64,000 nucleotides of DNA from Paenibacillus artemisiicola (GCF_017652985.1 NZ_JAGGDJ010000025.1:1-64000), one strand, 5' to 3'; numbered from the stretch's first letter, positions 1 through 7,956 are shown. The notes: a model not told the origin generated them from the sequence alone. Numbers and translations: made by a program.

Positions 1-117
1 TCAAGATGAGATTTCCCAGTATGTAAGACCCCTTGAAGACGACGAGGTAGATAGGTTCGAGGTGGAAGCGCAGCAATGCGTGGAGCTGACGAATACTAAT
101 CGGTCGAGGGCTTATCC
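1..117 (+). rRNA. 23S ribosomal RNA, 3' end (partial)
   Basis: The first ~117 bases match the conserved 3' terminus of bacterial 23S rRNA, including the segment reading GACGAATACTAATCGGTCGA near positions 88-107. The gene starts outside the window. The exact 3' end is estimated. The following bases resemble the spacer that in Bacillaceae normally leads into 5S rRNA, but no 5S gene follows. Confidence 0.93.
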
Positions 118-203
118 AAGGTACATCTTTTCAGCTAAGCAAGACCCTTCGCAAAGGTTCGTATCCAGTTTTCAGGGTGGCAAATACCTGAATTGAATAT
201 TAT
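118..203 (+). other. rRNA-tRNA spacer without 5S rRNA
   Basis: The 86 bases between the end of 23S rRNA and tRNA-Asn are too short for a 5S gene (about 117 nt), and no 5S-like conserved bases are visible here or between the later tRNA genes. The 23S and tRNAs are presumably one transcript, since no terminator is seen in the spacer. Confidence 0.7.
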
Positions 204-279
204 TCCCTGATAGCTCAGTTGGTAGAGCACTCGACTGTTAATCGAGTTGTCACAGGTTCGAGTCCTGTTCGGGGAGCCA
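204..279 (+). tRNA. tRNA-Asn(GTT)
   Basis: Complete 76-nt cloverleaf. The acceptor stem TCCCTGA pairs with TCGGGGA, the anticodon loop reads CTGTTAA and CCA is encoded. First of 16 tRNA genes in the array. Confidence 0.97.
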
Positions 280-284
280 TTAAT

Positions 285-375
285 GGAGAGCTGTCCGAGT
301 GGTCGAAGGAGCACGATTGGAAATCGTGTATACGTTAACCGCGTATCGAGGGTTCGAATCCCTCGCTCTCCGCCA
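285..375 (+). tRNA. tRNA-Ser(GGA)
   Basis: 91 nt with the long variable arm typical of tRNA-Ser. Anticodon loop TTGGAAA; acceptor GGAGAGC pairs with GCTCTCC; CCA encoded. Confidence 0.97.
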
Positions 376-380
376 GATAA

Positions 381-455
381 GGCCCGTTGGTCAAGTGGTT
401 AAGACACCTCCCTTTCACGGAGGTAACAGGGGTTCGAGTCCCCTACGGGTCACCA
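381..455 (+). tRNA. tRNA-Glu(TTC)
   Basis: 75-nt cloverleaf. Anticodon loop CTTTCAC, T-loop GGTTCGAGTC, CCA encoded. Confidence 0.97.
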
Positions 456-481
456 TTTTGTCCAAATTGTTCAAAAAAGAC

Positions 482-511
482 TTGCATTGAGCATGACTGA
501 TAAGCTATAGT
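482..511 (+). promoter_or_regulatory. internal sigma-A-like promoter in tRNA array
   Basis: TTGCAT at 482-487 and TATAGT at 506-511 are separated by 18 bp, in the only long (76 bp) AT-rich spacer of the array, just before tRNA-Val. Transcription would start about 12-15 nt before tRNA-Val. It would allow the 13 distal tRNAs to be made independently of the rRNA. Inferred from motif match only. Confidence 0.5.
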
Positions 512-531
512 ATTACTTGTCGCTCAAATGC

Positions 532-607
532 GGAGGCTTAGCTCAGCTGGGAGAGCATCTGCCTTACAAGCAGAGGGTCGGGGGTTCGATCCCCTCAGCC
601 TCCACCA
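532..607 (+). tRNA. tRNA-Val(TAC)
   Basis: 76-nt cloverleaf, acceptor GGAGGCT pairs with AGCCTCC, anticodon loop CTTACAA, CCA encoded. Confidence 0.97.
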
Positions 608-628
608 TAATAGTAACATTAATAATGA

Positions 629-709
<81 letters not shown>

Positions 710-745
710 ACCTTCGGTTTACTACCGAGGACTAGCCTATAATGT

Positions 746-822
746 GGAGCCGTGGTGTAGAGGCCTAACATGCCTGCCTGTCACGCAGGAGACCGCGGGT
801 TCGAATCCCGTCGGCTCCGCCA
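746..822 (+). tRNA. tRNA-Asp(GTC)
   Basis: 77-nt cloverleaf, acceptor GGAGCCG pairs with CGGCTCC, anticodon loop CTGTCAC, CCA encoded. Confidence 0.97.
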
Positions 823-836
823 TTATAACCATGTCA

Positions 837-912
<76 letters not shown>

Positions 913-942
913 TTCAGACAAGCTATGAACGACGCATCAATT

Positions 943-1018
<76 letters not shown>

Positions 1019-1023
1019 TTCTT

Positions 1024-1108
1024 GGAGGATTAGCGAAGTGGCCAAACGCGGGAGACTGTAAATCTCTTCCTTCCAGGTTCGGTGGTTCGAATCCATCATC
1101 CTCCACCA
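1024..1108 (+). tRNA. tRNA-Tyr(GTA)
   Basis: 85 nt with a long variable arm, anticodon loop CTGTAAA, acceptor GGAGGAT pairs with ATCCTCC, CCA encoded. Confidence 0.97.
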
Positions 1109-1119
1109 CTTTATTATTT

Positions 1120-1193
1120 AGGGGCATAGTTTAAAGGTAGAACAGCGGTCTCCAAAACCGTTAGTGTGGGTTCAATTCCTGCTGCCCCTGCCA
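1120..1193 (+). tRNA. tRNA-Trp(CCA)
   Basis: 74-nt cloverleaf, acceptor AGGGGCA pairs with TGCCCCT, anticodon loop CTCCAAA, CCA tail encoded. Confidence 0.97.
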
Positions 1194-1209
1194 ATTTCAT
1201 AAGTTGTAT

Positions 1210-1286
1210 GGCGATCGTGGCGAAGGGGTTAACGCACCGGTTTGTGGATCCGGCATTCGTGGGTTCAAGTCCCATCGGTCGCCCCA
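1210..1286 (+). tRNA. tRNA-His(GTG)
   Basis: 77 nt including the extra G at position -1 (1210) opposite C73, diagnostic for tRNA-His. The anticodon in the loop is GTG and CCA is encoded. Confidence 0.97.
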
Positions 1287-1310
1287 TTTCAACTTAAATT
1301 TCAAAAGTGT

Positions 1311-1385
1311 TGGGGATTAGCCAAGCGGTAAGGCAACGGACTTTGACTCCGTCATGCCTAGGTTCGAATCCTAGATCCCCAGCCA
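1311..1385 (+). tRNA. tRNA-Gln(TTG)
   Basis: 75-nt cloverleaf, acceptor TGGGGAT pairs with ATCCCCA, anticodon loop CTTTGAC, CCA encoded. Confidence 0.97.
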
Positions 1386-1391
1386 TTTTAT

Positions 1392-1466
1392 GCGGAAGTG
1401 GCTCAGCGGTAGAGCATCGCCTTGCCAAGGCGAGGGTCGCGGGTTCGATTCCCGTCTTCCGCTCCA
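1392..1466 (+). tRNA. tRNA-Gly(GCC)
   Basis: 75-nt cloverleaf, acceptor GCGGAAG pairs with CTTCCGC, anticodon loop TTGCCAA, CCA encoded. Confidence 0.97.
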
Positions 1467-1476
1467 TTTTTTGTCT

Positions 1477-1550
1477 GGCGCCATAGCCAAGTGGTAAGGC
1501 AGAGCTCTGCAAAAGCTTTACCCCCAGTTCGAGTCTGGGTGGCGCCTCCA
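1477..1550 (+). tRNA. tRNA-Cys(GCA)
   Basis: 74-nt cloverleaf, acceptor GGCGCCA pairs with TGGCGCC, anticodon loop CTGCAAA, CCA encoded. Confidence 0.97.
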
Positions 1551-1564
1551 CCATTTTTTATTTT

Positions 1565-1641
1565 GTGCCCTTAGCTCAGCTGGATAGAGCGTTTGACTAC
1601 GAATCAAAAGGTCAGGAGTTCGAATCTCTTAGGGCACGCCA
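1565..1641 (+). tRNA. tRNA-Arg(ACG)
   Basis: 77-nt cloverleaf, acceptor GTGCCCT pairs with AGGGCAC, anticodon loop CTACGAA. The anticodon ACG is normally deaminated to ICG by TadA. CCA encoded. Confidence 0.97.
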
Positions 1642-1649
1642 TCAAATAA

Positions 1650-1731
1650 GCCGGTGTGGCGGAATGGCAGACGCGCGCGACTCAAAATCGTGAGGGAAAC
1701 CGTGGAGGTTCGAGTCCTCTCACCGGCACCA
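1650..1731 (+). tRNA. tRNA-Leu(CAA)
   Basis: 82 nt with a class II variable arm, anticodon loop CTCAAAA, acceptor GCCGGTG pairs with CACCGGC, CCA encoded. Last gene of the array. Confidence 0.95.
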
Positions 1732-1758
1732 ACTTGTGAAATCAAAACGCTTTAAAAT

Positions 1759-1795
1759 AAACGTTGATCGGTCTATGCCGATCAACGTTTTTGTT
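1759..1795 (+). terminator. rrn-tRNA operon terminator
   Basis: Inverted repeat AACGTTGATCGG / CCGATCAACGTT with a 6-nt loop followed by a T-rich tail (TTTTTGTTTT). It closes the rRNA-tRNA transcript. Confidence 0.9.
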
Positions 1796-1919
1796 TTATC
1801 TTTAGATGGCTGCGTGCGACAGGCTTTACTGACCCTTCATAAGATCTTGCTATTCGGCGCTTTCCTTTTCCTGTAAAATGAAGAGGAACTCGATATTATC
1901 GTCAAGGGAGCGCGCGTAG

Positions 1920-3203
1920 GTGCAAGCAGAAGCGACTGTAAGTCAAACCGATGAAACGTATCAAGCCTGTCCGTCATGCGGCAGGCGCATCCCGGCACAT
2001 GCGAACTATCGTTCCTGGTGCGAGTGCGGATGGAATTTGGAGCCGTCAGACCAGGACGCGCCCCAAGGTCGTATTGAGGCGACGTACCTCAAGCTTGGCC
2101 AGCGTATAGGCAAGAAATTGCTGCAGGACATGATACAGGATTCGGATGCGCAGGGGAAGTTATTTAGAGGCAGGCTGCTGACGAACCTGTTCTCGGGGCT
2201 TGTCCATGCCGTGACGGCGGCTCTGTTGATAGGCTGTTGTTACTTGATCGTCAAGGGCATGCAAGGTTATTACTTCTTTTATTTGCTGGCAGCGGTGGTG
2301 GCGTTAGCCGTTTGGTTCTCCATGCCTCGCATTCCCAAGCTTTCCTATGACGGCATTCTGCTGTCCCGACAGGAATACGCCGCGCTTTATGCGCTCGTCG
2401 ACGAAATTTGCGAAGAGATGCGGCTGCCGCGAATCGACGGCTTGATCCTCGACCATCGGTTTAATGCTTCGTATGCGCAAGCGGGCTGGCGCATGAAACG
2501 CTACGTAACGCTCGGGTTGCCGTTGTTCGGGATTTTGGATCGGGAAGAAAGGATCGCCCTGATCGGGCATGAGATCGCGCACGGGGTCAATCGCGATGCG
2601 CGTCGCTCTTTCTTCACGTTATCCGCTTACCGTACGCTGATTCGATGGCATGACCTATTGAATCCTCAAGATTCGTTAATCTTGGAACGGAACTGGGCGG
2701 TATTCCTTTCAAAAAACGTACTTAAGCTGTTATCCTACATTCCGCTGTACATGGCCGTCGGTTTCATTCACCTATATTATTACGAGTCGCAGCGAGCAGA
2801 ATATTTGGCGGATGCGTTGAGCGCGGAGATGAGCGGTACCGAAGCGATGATGCGTCTTAATGACAAGCTGTACGGCGAACAGACGTTCAGTATGGCGCTG
2901 CAGCGGTATGTGCTTAATGGGCAGCAAGGCAGCTTTTTCGAGGCCTATAAAGCGATAGCGCTAGCAATGCCTGAACGCGAACGAGAACGAATTCGCCGCG
3001 TGGAACTGCTGGAAGGCTCCAGACTCGATTATACGCATCCCCCGGGCGCCTACCGGATTCAGTTTCTGCAGCGGCATTATCGGTCGTCGGCTAAGGTCGC
3101 TCTAACCGACGAGCGATCGGACCGGATCGAGGCCGAGCTCAAAAAGGCGGAGCCTCGAATCGAAGCGAGGATGATTCAGGATTTTCAGGCGTCGCTCTAC
3201 TAA
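1920..3203 (+). CDS. M48 family membrane zinc metalloprotease with N-terminal zinc ribbon
   Basis: 427 residues starting at GTG, with AAGGGAG at 1904-1910 placed 9 nt upstream. The N-terminus holds two CxxC-type/CxC pairs (CPSCG near 17-21, CECGW near 33-37), a probable zinc ribbon. Two adjacent hydrophobic segments follow at about 80-130, and another near 275-290. The catalytic M48 motif HEIAH is at 217-221, and the downstream glutamate ligand lies in RAEYLAD (Glu294). Known family role: HtpX/Ste24-like proteases degrade or process membrane proteins on the cytosolic side of the membrane. The substrate here is unknown. The gene stands alone, between the tRNA terminator and its own terminator. 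The zinc-ribbon fusion is less usual than the plain HtpX layout. Confidence 0.85.
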   Translation: MQAEATVSQTDETYQACPSCGRRIPAHANYRSWCECGWNLEPSDQDAPQGRIEATYLKLGQRIGKKLLQDMIQDSDAQGKLFRGRLLTNLFSGLVHAVTAALLIGCCYLIVKGMQGYYFFYLLAAVVALAVWFSMPRIPKLSYDGILLSRQEYAALYALVDEICEEMRLPRIDGLILDHRFNASYAQAGWRMKRYVTLGLPLFGILDREERIALIGHEIAHGVNRDARRSFFTLSAYRTLIRWHDLLNPQDSLILERNWAVFLSKNVLKLLSYIPLYMAVGFIHLYYYESQRAEYLADALSAEMSGTEAMMRLNDKLYGEQTFSMALQRYVLNGQQGSFFEAYKAIALAMPERERERIRRVELLEGSRLDYTHPPGAYRIQFLQRHYRSSAKVALTDERSDRIEAELKKAEPRIEARMIQDFQASLY

Positions 3204-3218
3204 GCATTCATAACCTCT

Positions 3219-3253
3219 GCCTGTGAAACGGAGCGTCTCACGGGCTTTTTTTT
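3219..3253 (+). terminator. terminator of the M48 protease gene
   Basis: Stem GCCTGTGA / TCACGGGC (8 bp with one G-T pair) followed by eight T residues. Confidence 0.85.
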
Positions 3254-3435
3254 GTAGGATTTGGCAGGGGCGGCCAGCCTGCGCGAAACAGCGGACCTGG
3301 CGGGTTTCTCGAGTCGTAGACGCGTTCGGTCTAAGGGTCTGCGAGCACCCCGCCTGAGGTCTAGGGTCAAATACCGTCGCGGGTCCGTTTTGGGAAATCC
3401 GAAAACAACCTAGAATAAGGACATAAGCAAGAAAC

Positions 3436-3460
3436 GAAACATCCGCAAGACCAGTACGTA
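3436..3460 (+). promoter_or_regulatory. sigma-W-like ECF promoter of the envelope-stress operon
   Basis: GAAAC at 3436-3440 is followed, after exactly 16 bases, by CGTA at 3457-3460. This matches the Bacillus sigma-W consensus TGAAAC-N16-CGTA except for the first T. It lies 40 nt before the first gene of the PspA/PspC/LiaSR operon. In B. subtilis the pspA and pspC homologues (ydjF, yvlC) are sigma-W controlled, so the placement makes sense. The inter-terminator region 3254-3435 shows no gene. Confidence 0.7.
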
Positions 3461-3499
3461 AAGCAAGGAAAAGCGAAAAACGAAAGGCGGTGACAAAAC

Positions 3500-3790
3500 A
3501 TGGGGAAAAATGCACTGGGCGCATTCTTGGTCGTCATTGGCGGTTTGATGGTGATGAAGTTTCTCGGCATTCACCTGGGCTGGATCGTCGGCCTGCTGAT
3601 GCCGTTCATCCTGATCGGCCTCGGCGTGGTCGGCGTTCGCAACAACAGCAAGGTGATCGGTTCGATCCTGATCGTCGTAGGCGGTCTGATGCTGCTGCCG
3701 AAACTCTTCGGCCTGCTCTCGCTGCTGATCGCGATCGGCTTGATCGTGTGGGGCGTGGCAATGTTCAAAAATCGCGAGAAACGCGTCTAA
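3500..3790 (+). CDS. small membrane protein, LiaF-like/DUF5668 transmembrane domain
   Basis: 96 residues, almost entirely four hydrophobic helices (about 7-25, 28-46, 50-67, 70-88) separated by short glycine or polar turns, ending in a basic tail KNREKRV. This matches the membrane domain found at the N-terminus of LiaF and in LiaI-like proteins. It is the first gene of the operon, 40 nt after the sigma-W-like promoter. Family knowledge suggests a membrane anchor or sensor partner for PspA-type proteins; this is inference. RBS GAAAGGCGG lies about 9 nt upstream of ATG. Confidence 0.7.
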   Translation: MGKNALGAFLVVIGGLMVMKFLGIHLGWIVGLLMPFILIGLGVVGVRNNSKVIGSILIVVGGLMLLPKLFGLLSLLIAIGLIVWGVAMFKNREKRV

Positions 3791-3842
3791 GGCTAACGGC
3801 ACTAATCGTCATTGAACGTTCGGAACGAAGGAGGATCAGGCA

Positions 3843-4541
3843 ATGAGCATTATGCGGAGAGTAAGGGACATGACGGTCGCGACGCTGAACGAGCGGTTGG
3901 AGAAAGCCGAAGATCCCGTCAAGCTGATCGACCAGTTTCTCTGGTCGACGCGGGAAGAGATCATTCAGGCCGAGAAGCTGTACCAGCAAGTGAACGGACA
4001 CGGCAATCATTTGAAGGCCCAGTGGCTGCAAGCGGAGCAATTGAAGGAGAAGCGCGAGCAGCAAGCGATCATCGCCCTTAAAGCGGGCGAAGAGCACGTC
4101 GCCCGCATCGCGCTGATGGAAAAGGCATCGAGCGAAGAGCGCGCCACGCAATACCGGGAGCTTTACGAGCAAGCGGCGCAGAACGTCAGAGAGCTGGAAG
4201 AACAGCTTCGGGAGCTGCGCAGCGAATATCAGAGCGTGTACGACAAGCGGGAGTATTTCGCGGCACGGATGGAGTCGCTCCGTCTGCAGCAGCGGCTGAA
4301 CGAACGTTATGCGCAAGGCGGCGTGTTCAACAATGCGCCGGGTCAGCAATCGGCCGGCATCTTCCGGCGGCTCGACGACCGCCTGAACGATATGGAACTC
4401 GAAGCGCGCAGTCTGCGCGATCTCCGCAAAGCCGGGCAGGAATGGGTGAGCGGAGCAGGACAAACGCTGCAATCCAGCATTGAACGCGAAATGGAGCAAT
4501 TGAAGCGGAAACTGCAGCAGGAAGGATGGAAATCGCAATGA
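3843..4541 (+). CDS. pspA: PspA/IM30 family envelope-stress protein (first copy)
   Basis: 232 residues beginning MSIMRRVRDMTVATLNERLE, the amphipathic N-terminal helix seen in PspA/LiaH/IM30 proteins. A long helical, charged coiled-coil region follows (about 30-200) with the typical DPVKLIDQFL stretch. These proteins bind stressed cytoplasmic membranes and assemble ESCRT-III-like oligomers. The stop codon overlaps the next start (ATGA). It shares its operon with PspC, a second PspA and the LiaSR two-component system, so a role in cell-wall or membrane stress is likely. RBS AAGGAGGAT precedes ATG. Confidence 0.9.
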   Translation: MSIMRRVRDMTVATLNERLEKAEDPVKLIDQFLWSTREEIIQAEKLYQQVNGHGNHLKAQWLQAEQLKEKREQQAIIALKAGEEHVARIALMEKASSEERATQYRELYEQAAQNVRELEEQLRELRSEYQSVYDKREYFAARMESLRLQQRLNERYAQGGVFNNAPGQQSAGIFRRLDDRLNDMELEARSLRDLRKAGQEWVSGAGQTLQSSIEREMEQLKRKLQQEGWKSQ

Positions 4542-5029
4542 AGAAGCTGTATCGATCGCGACGCGACAAGAAGCTGTTCGGCCTCTGCGGCGGGCTCGCC
4601 GAAATGCTGAACGTGGATGCGACGCTCGTTCGGATTCTCCTGATCGTCGTCACGGTCTTTACGAGCGGCGCATTGATTCTGGTATACGTTTTGGCCGGTC
4701 TGGTCGTACCGAAAAATCCTTACGATTTCGGCGGCGGATACGGTCCCGGCGCCGGCGGATTCGGCGGCGGCTGGAGCAACAACCATCACAACGGTCATTT
4801 CGGCGGCAATCACTTCGGCGGGCACAACAATTACGGCCAGGGCAGCACGTACGGCAGTTCGTACGACGGCGCATCCGGACCGAGCTGGCAAAAGCCGCCC
4901 GCTCAAACGCAGGCGACCCCGCCTTCCAATATCGATGCCATGATGGAAGACCTGGAGAAACGCGCATTGAAGAAGGAAATCGAAGAGCTCCGCGCAAAAC
5001 TGGCTAAACACGAGAAGGGAGATGTTTAA
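4538..5029 (+). CDS. pspC: PspC domain protein
   Basis: 163 residues. Residues 1-60 form a PspC domain: basic start (MKKLYRSRRDKKLFGLCGGL), conserved LCGGLAE and a strong membrane helix (about 28-52) ending VVPKNP. A Gly/His/Asn-rich low-complexity segment follows (about 65-110), then a C-terminal coiled coil (about 130-163, EDLEKRALKKEIEELRAKLA). The coiled coil may pair with the neighbouring PspA proteins (inference). ATG at 4538 was chosen because it overlaps the pspA stop as ATGA and keeps the domain start intact. PspC recruits or signals to PspA at the membrane in characterised systems. Confidence 0.88.
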   Translation: MKKLYRSRRDKKLFGLCGGLAEMLNVDATLVRILLIVVTVFTSGALILVYVLAGLVVPKNPYDFGGGYGPGAGGFGGGWSNNHHNGHFGGNHFGGHNNYGQGSTYGSSYDGASGPSWQKPPAQTQATPPSNIDAMMEDLEKRALKKEIEELRAKLAKHEKGDV

Positions 5030-5031
5030 CA

Positions 5032-5718
5032 ATGAGTATTTTCAAACGGATGAAAGACATGACGAAAGCGTCCATTCACGAACTGCTCGATAAAATGGAA
5101 GATCCGGTCGTCATGCTGAACCAATACCTGCGCGACATGGAGGCCGAGATCCACGCGGCGGAACTGACGGTCGCGAAGCAAATGGCCAACGAGCGCCGCA
5201 TGCTGCAGCGGTTGGAAGAGGCGACGAGAGGCGGCGCGGACCGCGAGGCGAAAGCCGAGACGGCGCTCCGTTCGGGGCAGGAAGAGCTGGCGCGCAAGCT
5301 GCTGGAAGAGAAGCTTTTCTTCGACCAGAAGACGGTCGAATTCACGGAGCTGCACGCGAATGCCAAAGCGCAAGCCGAAGAGCTGATGGGTCAGCTGCAC
5401 GGCATGAAAGACGAGTACTACCAGCTCCGCAACAAGCGCAACGAGCTCGCCGCCCGCGCCCAAATGGCGAAGGCGAAGAAGCAAATGGCGCAAGTCACCG
5501 CGGTGCACACGATCGAAAGCGGCAACGCGTCGCGCGGCTTCGGCCGGATGGAAGAGAAGATCATGCAATTGGAAGCGGAGGCGGACGTCATGCGCGTGCC
5601 CTTCAACTCCTACAACCGTCCGGCATCGGCGGCACCGGTCGATCCTTCGAAGCAACTCAAGGTGGAAGAGCAGCTGCAGGCGCTCAAAAACCGGCTGAAC
5701 CCGCCGTCCGCCGAATAA
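5032..5718 (+). CDS. PspA/IM30 family envelope-stress protein (second copy)
   Basis: 228 residues, start MSIFKRMKDMTKASIHELLD, with the amphipathic N-terminal helix followed by EDPVVMLNQYLRDME and a long coiled coil. It is a paralogue of the protein encoded two genes upstream. It starts 2 nt after the pspC stop with GAAGGGAG as RBS. The two PspA copies flank PspC and could form mixed or alternative polymers (inference). Length and domain layout are normal for the family. Confidence 0.9.
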   Translation: MSIFKRMKDMTKASIHELLDKMEDPVVMLNQYLRDMEAEIHAAELTVAKQMANERRMLQRLEEATRGGADREAKAETALRSGQEELARKLLEEKLFFDQKTVEFTELHANAKAQAEELMGQLHGMKDEYYQLRNKRNELAARAQMAKAKKQMAQVTAVHTIESGNASRGFGRMEEKIMQLEAEADVMRVPFNSYNRPASAAPVDPSKQLKVEEQLQALKNRLNPPSAE

Positions 5719-5823
5719 CGCTTGGCAACATACGTCCATGCGATGTGCCTTGGTCGATGCGCTTCAACGGCATCGGCCACTGGCATGTTTTCGCGCGTTC
5801 ATACATAGGGAGGAGGAACGGCC

Positions 5824-6969
5824 ATGAGCGAACGAACGCCCGAACCGGAACGCGAAGAGGCGCAAGAACAGAACGACATGTTGACCGCGCCCGTCAAACG
5901 GAGCGAAACGCCGGTCGGATTTCGGGGCCAAGGGCCGGATCCGCAGATCCCGGCTGAAGCGAAACGCAAAAACGCGGCGGAAACCGTGCTTTGGCTGTTC
6001 GTGATTTTGGGTATAAGCGTGCTGGTGCTCCAGGGCACCGGATACGTGAAGCTGTTCGCGCTGCAAAGCAAGGCGGCCTTGATCGGATTATCGGTCATTG
6101 CGGCTGCGCTCGTGCTCGCGGCGGTGTATAGTTATCTACAGGGGATGAAGCTCCGCGCGGCGCTGAAACGGCTGGCCGAGCAGCAGCGGCGCAAACGCCA
6201 GCGCGTGACGCTCCCGGCGGAAGTCAACGAAGACGATGCCGAAGAAACGCTGTCCGCGGAAGACGAGGCGTGGACGGAGCAGGTCCGGTTCACGGCGGTC
6301 ATCGAGGAGCGTCAGCGTCTCGCGCGCGAGCTGCACGATGCCGTCAGCCAGCAGCTGTTCGCCATCTCCATGACGGCGACCGCGGTCAGCCGCACGCTCG
6401 AGAAGGACTGGGAACGCGCCAAGCGGCAGGTCCAGCTCATCGAGGAGATGGCGTCCGTGGCGCAATCGGAAATGCGCGCGCTGCTGCTGCATCTGCGGCC
6501 GGTCCACCTGGACGGCAAGCATCTCAGCCAGGCGCTGCACGGGCTCGTGGACGAGCTGAAGCAGAAGGTGCCGATGGCGATTACGCTGGAGGCCGACGTG
6601 GCCGTGAAGCTCGGGGCGGAAGCGGAGGATCATTTGTTCCGGATCGCCCAGGAGGCGCTGTCCAACTCGCTGCGGCATTCCAAAGCGGACCAGCTGAACA
6701 TTTATTTGCAACAAGCGGGGGCGTACGTACGATTGACGGTGCAGGACAACGGCGTCGGGTTCCACGCCGAGGAGAAGAAGCAGACGTCGTACGGCTTGCT
6801 CACGATGGAAGAGCGGGTAAACGAATTGGGCGGCTCCATGAAGCTCATCACGTCGCCGGGCAACGGGGTCGTCATCGATATTTGGGTGCCGTCGGCAGCA
6901 CCGGATGGAGGAGGAATTTCACCGAATGGAAGCGATCGAACGAATGGACAGCATCGAGCAGCCTATTAA
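5824..6969 (+). CDS. liaS: LiaS-like sensor histidine kinase
   Basis: 381 residues. Two membrane helices (about 56-75 and 84-107) are separated by only a few outward-facing residues, as in LiaS/VraS kinases that sense envelope stress within the membrane. A HisKA_3 motif follows with phospho-acceptor His171 in RLARELHDAVSQQLF, then a HATPase domain with N-box EALSNSLRHSK (~276) and G-box DNGVGF (~310). It sits downstream of PspA/PspC genes and overlaps the regulator gene. Strong RBS GGGAGGAGGAA. Expected to phosphorylate the adjacent LiaR. No separate liaF gene is seen in the operon, but the first small membrane protein may stand in for it. Confidence 0.88.
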   Translation: MSERTPEPEREEAQEQNDMLTAPVKRSETPVGFRGQGPDPQIPAEAKRKNAAETVLWLFVILGISVLVLQGTGYVKLFALQSKAALIGLSVIAAALVLAAVYSYLQGMKLRAALKRLAEQQRRKRQRVTLPAEVNEDDAEETLSAEDEAWTEQVRFTAVIEERQRLARELHDAVSQQLFAISMTATAVSRTLEKDWERAKRQVQLIEEMASVAQSEMRALLLHLRPVHLDGKHLSQALHGLVDELKQKVPMAITLEADVAVKLGAEAEDHLFRIAQEALSNSLRHSKADQLNIYLQQAGAYVRLTVQDNGVGFHAEEKKQTSYGLLTMEERVNELGGSMKLITSPGNGVVIDIWVPSAAPDGGGISPNGSDRTNGQHRAAY

Positions 6970-7603
6970 GGTCTTGTTGGTCGACGATCACGAAATGGTG
7001 CGGATCGGGCTGGCGGCCGTGCTGAATACGGAGGAAGGCATCGAAGTCGTCGGGGAAGCGAGCAACGGCCAAGAGGGCATTCGCCTCGCGCAGGCGTACC
7101 GGCCGGACGTCGTGCTGATGGATCTCGTCATGGAAGGCATGGACGGCGTGGAGACGACCCGGCGGCTGCTGGAGCTGTATCCGGACTGCAAAGTCATCGT
7201 GCTCACCAGCTACCTGGACGACGGGAAAATGTATCCGGTCATCGAGGCGGGCGCGTTCAGCTATCTGCTGAAAACGTCGCGCGCGAACGAAATCGCCGAA
7301 GCAATCCGCGCCGCGTCCCGCGGGCAATCCGTGCTGGAGTCGCAGGTGGCGGCAAAAATGATGAACCGGTTCCGCCAGCCGAAGCCGGACAACGCGAAGC
7401 CGCTGCACGACCAGCTGACCGAGCGCGAAATGGACGTGCTCAAGTGCGTGGGCCGCGGCTTGTCCAACCAGGAAATCGCGGATGAGCTGTACATCGGCAT
7501 CAAGACGGTCAAGTTCCACGTGACGAATATTTTCGCGAAACTGGGCGTGGAAGACCGGACGCAGGCGGCGATTTACGCGCACAAGCACGGATTGGCGGAG
7601 TAA
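6926..7603 (+). CDS. liaR: LiaR-like NarL/FixJ response regulator
   Basis: 225 residues from ATG 6926, chosen because GGAGGAGG at 6907-6914 lies 11 nt upstream. The start lies inside the kinase gene, a 44-bp overlap. The receiver domain has the acidic pair DD near the start and phospho-acceptor Asp66 in VVLMDLVMEGMDG. The C-terminal LuxR-type helix-turn-helix has the signature LTEREMDVLKCVGRGLSNQEI and KTVKFHVTNI. LiaR homologues activate PspA-family genes upon cell-wall stress. The operon could therefore have two inputs, the ECF sigma factor and LiaSR. Confidence 0.9.
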   Translation: MEAIERMDSIEQPIKVLLVDDHEMVRIGLAAVLNTEEGIEVVGEASNGQEGIRLAQAYRPDVVLMDLVMEGMDGVETTRRLLELYPDCKVIVLTSYLDDGKMYPVIEAGAFSYLLKTSRANEIAEAIRAASRGQSVLESQVAAKMMNRFRQPKPDNAKPLHDQLTEREMDVLKCVGRGLSNQEIADELYIGIKTVKFHVTNIFAKLGVEDRTQAAIYAHKHGLAE

Positions 7604-7700
7604 GAAAGGCTGCGGGGAGCAACCCCGCGAGAGGCAGTATATTTCCAGCCTTCGGTTTTTATGGACGGCTGAAGCCGCCGGCGGTGTCGCGTCGAATCTG

Positions 7701-7895
7701 CGGATGAAATCGAGAGTGATCGGTTGCGGCGAAGGCAGGCGGATGAACCCGCGAGCGATCGGTTGCGGCGAAGGCATGCGGATGAACCCGCGAGTGACCG
7801 GTTGCGGCGAAGGCATGCGGATGAACCCGCGAGTGAGCGGTAACGGCGAAGGCAGGCGGATGAAATCGCGAGTGATCGGCTGCGGCAAAAGCCGG
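7701..7895 (+). repeat. five tandem 39-bp repeats
   Basis: Five head-to-tail units of exactly 39 bp start at 7701, 7740, 7779, 7818 and 7857, each beginning CGGATGAA and containing CGGYTGCGGCGAAGGC-like sequence. Since 39 is divisible by 3, one frame stays open and would encode a 13-residue repeat (like MNPRVIGCGEGRR), but it has no RBS. A degraded sixth piece follows to about 7935. The region 7604-8011 contains no other gene. Confidence 0.85.
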
Positions 7896-7956
7896 CGGTG
7901 GTGAAGCGCATGGAGGGTTGCGGCGAAAGCAGACTGCAACCGAGAGATGGCGCGGT

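Noticed and set aside
738..743. TATAAT just before tRNA-Asp as a promoter
   Set aside because: The transcript would start inside the mature tRNA, and no -35 is present.
7704..7904. 66-codon frame through the 39-bp repeats as a gene
   Set aside because: No RBS and no conserved protein; the frame is open because the repeat length is a multiple of 3.
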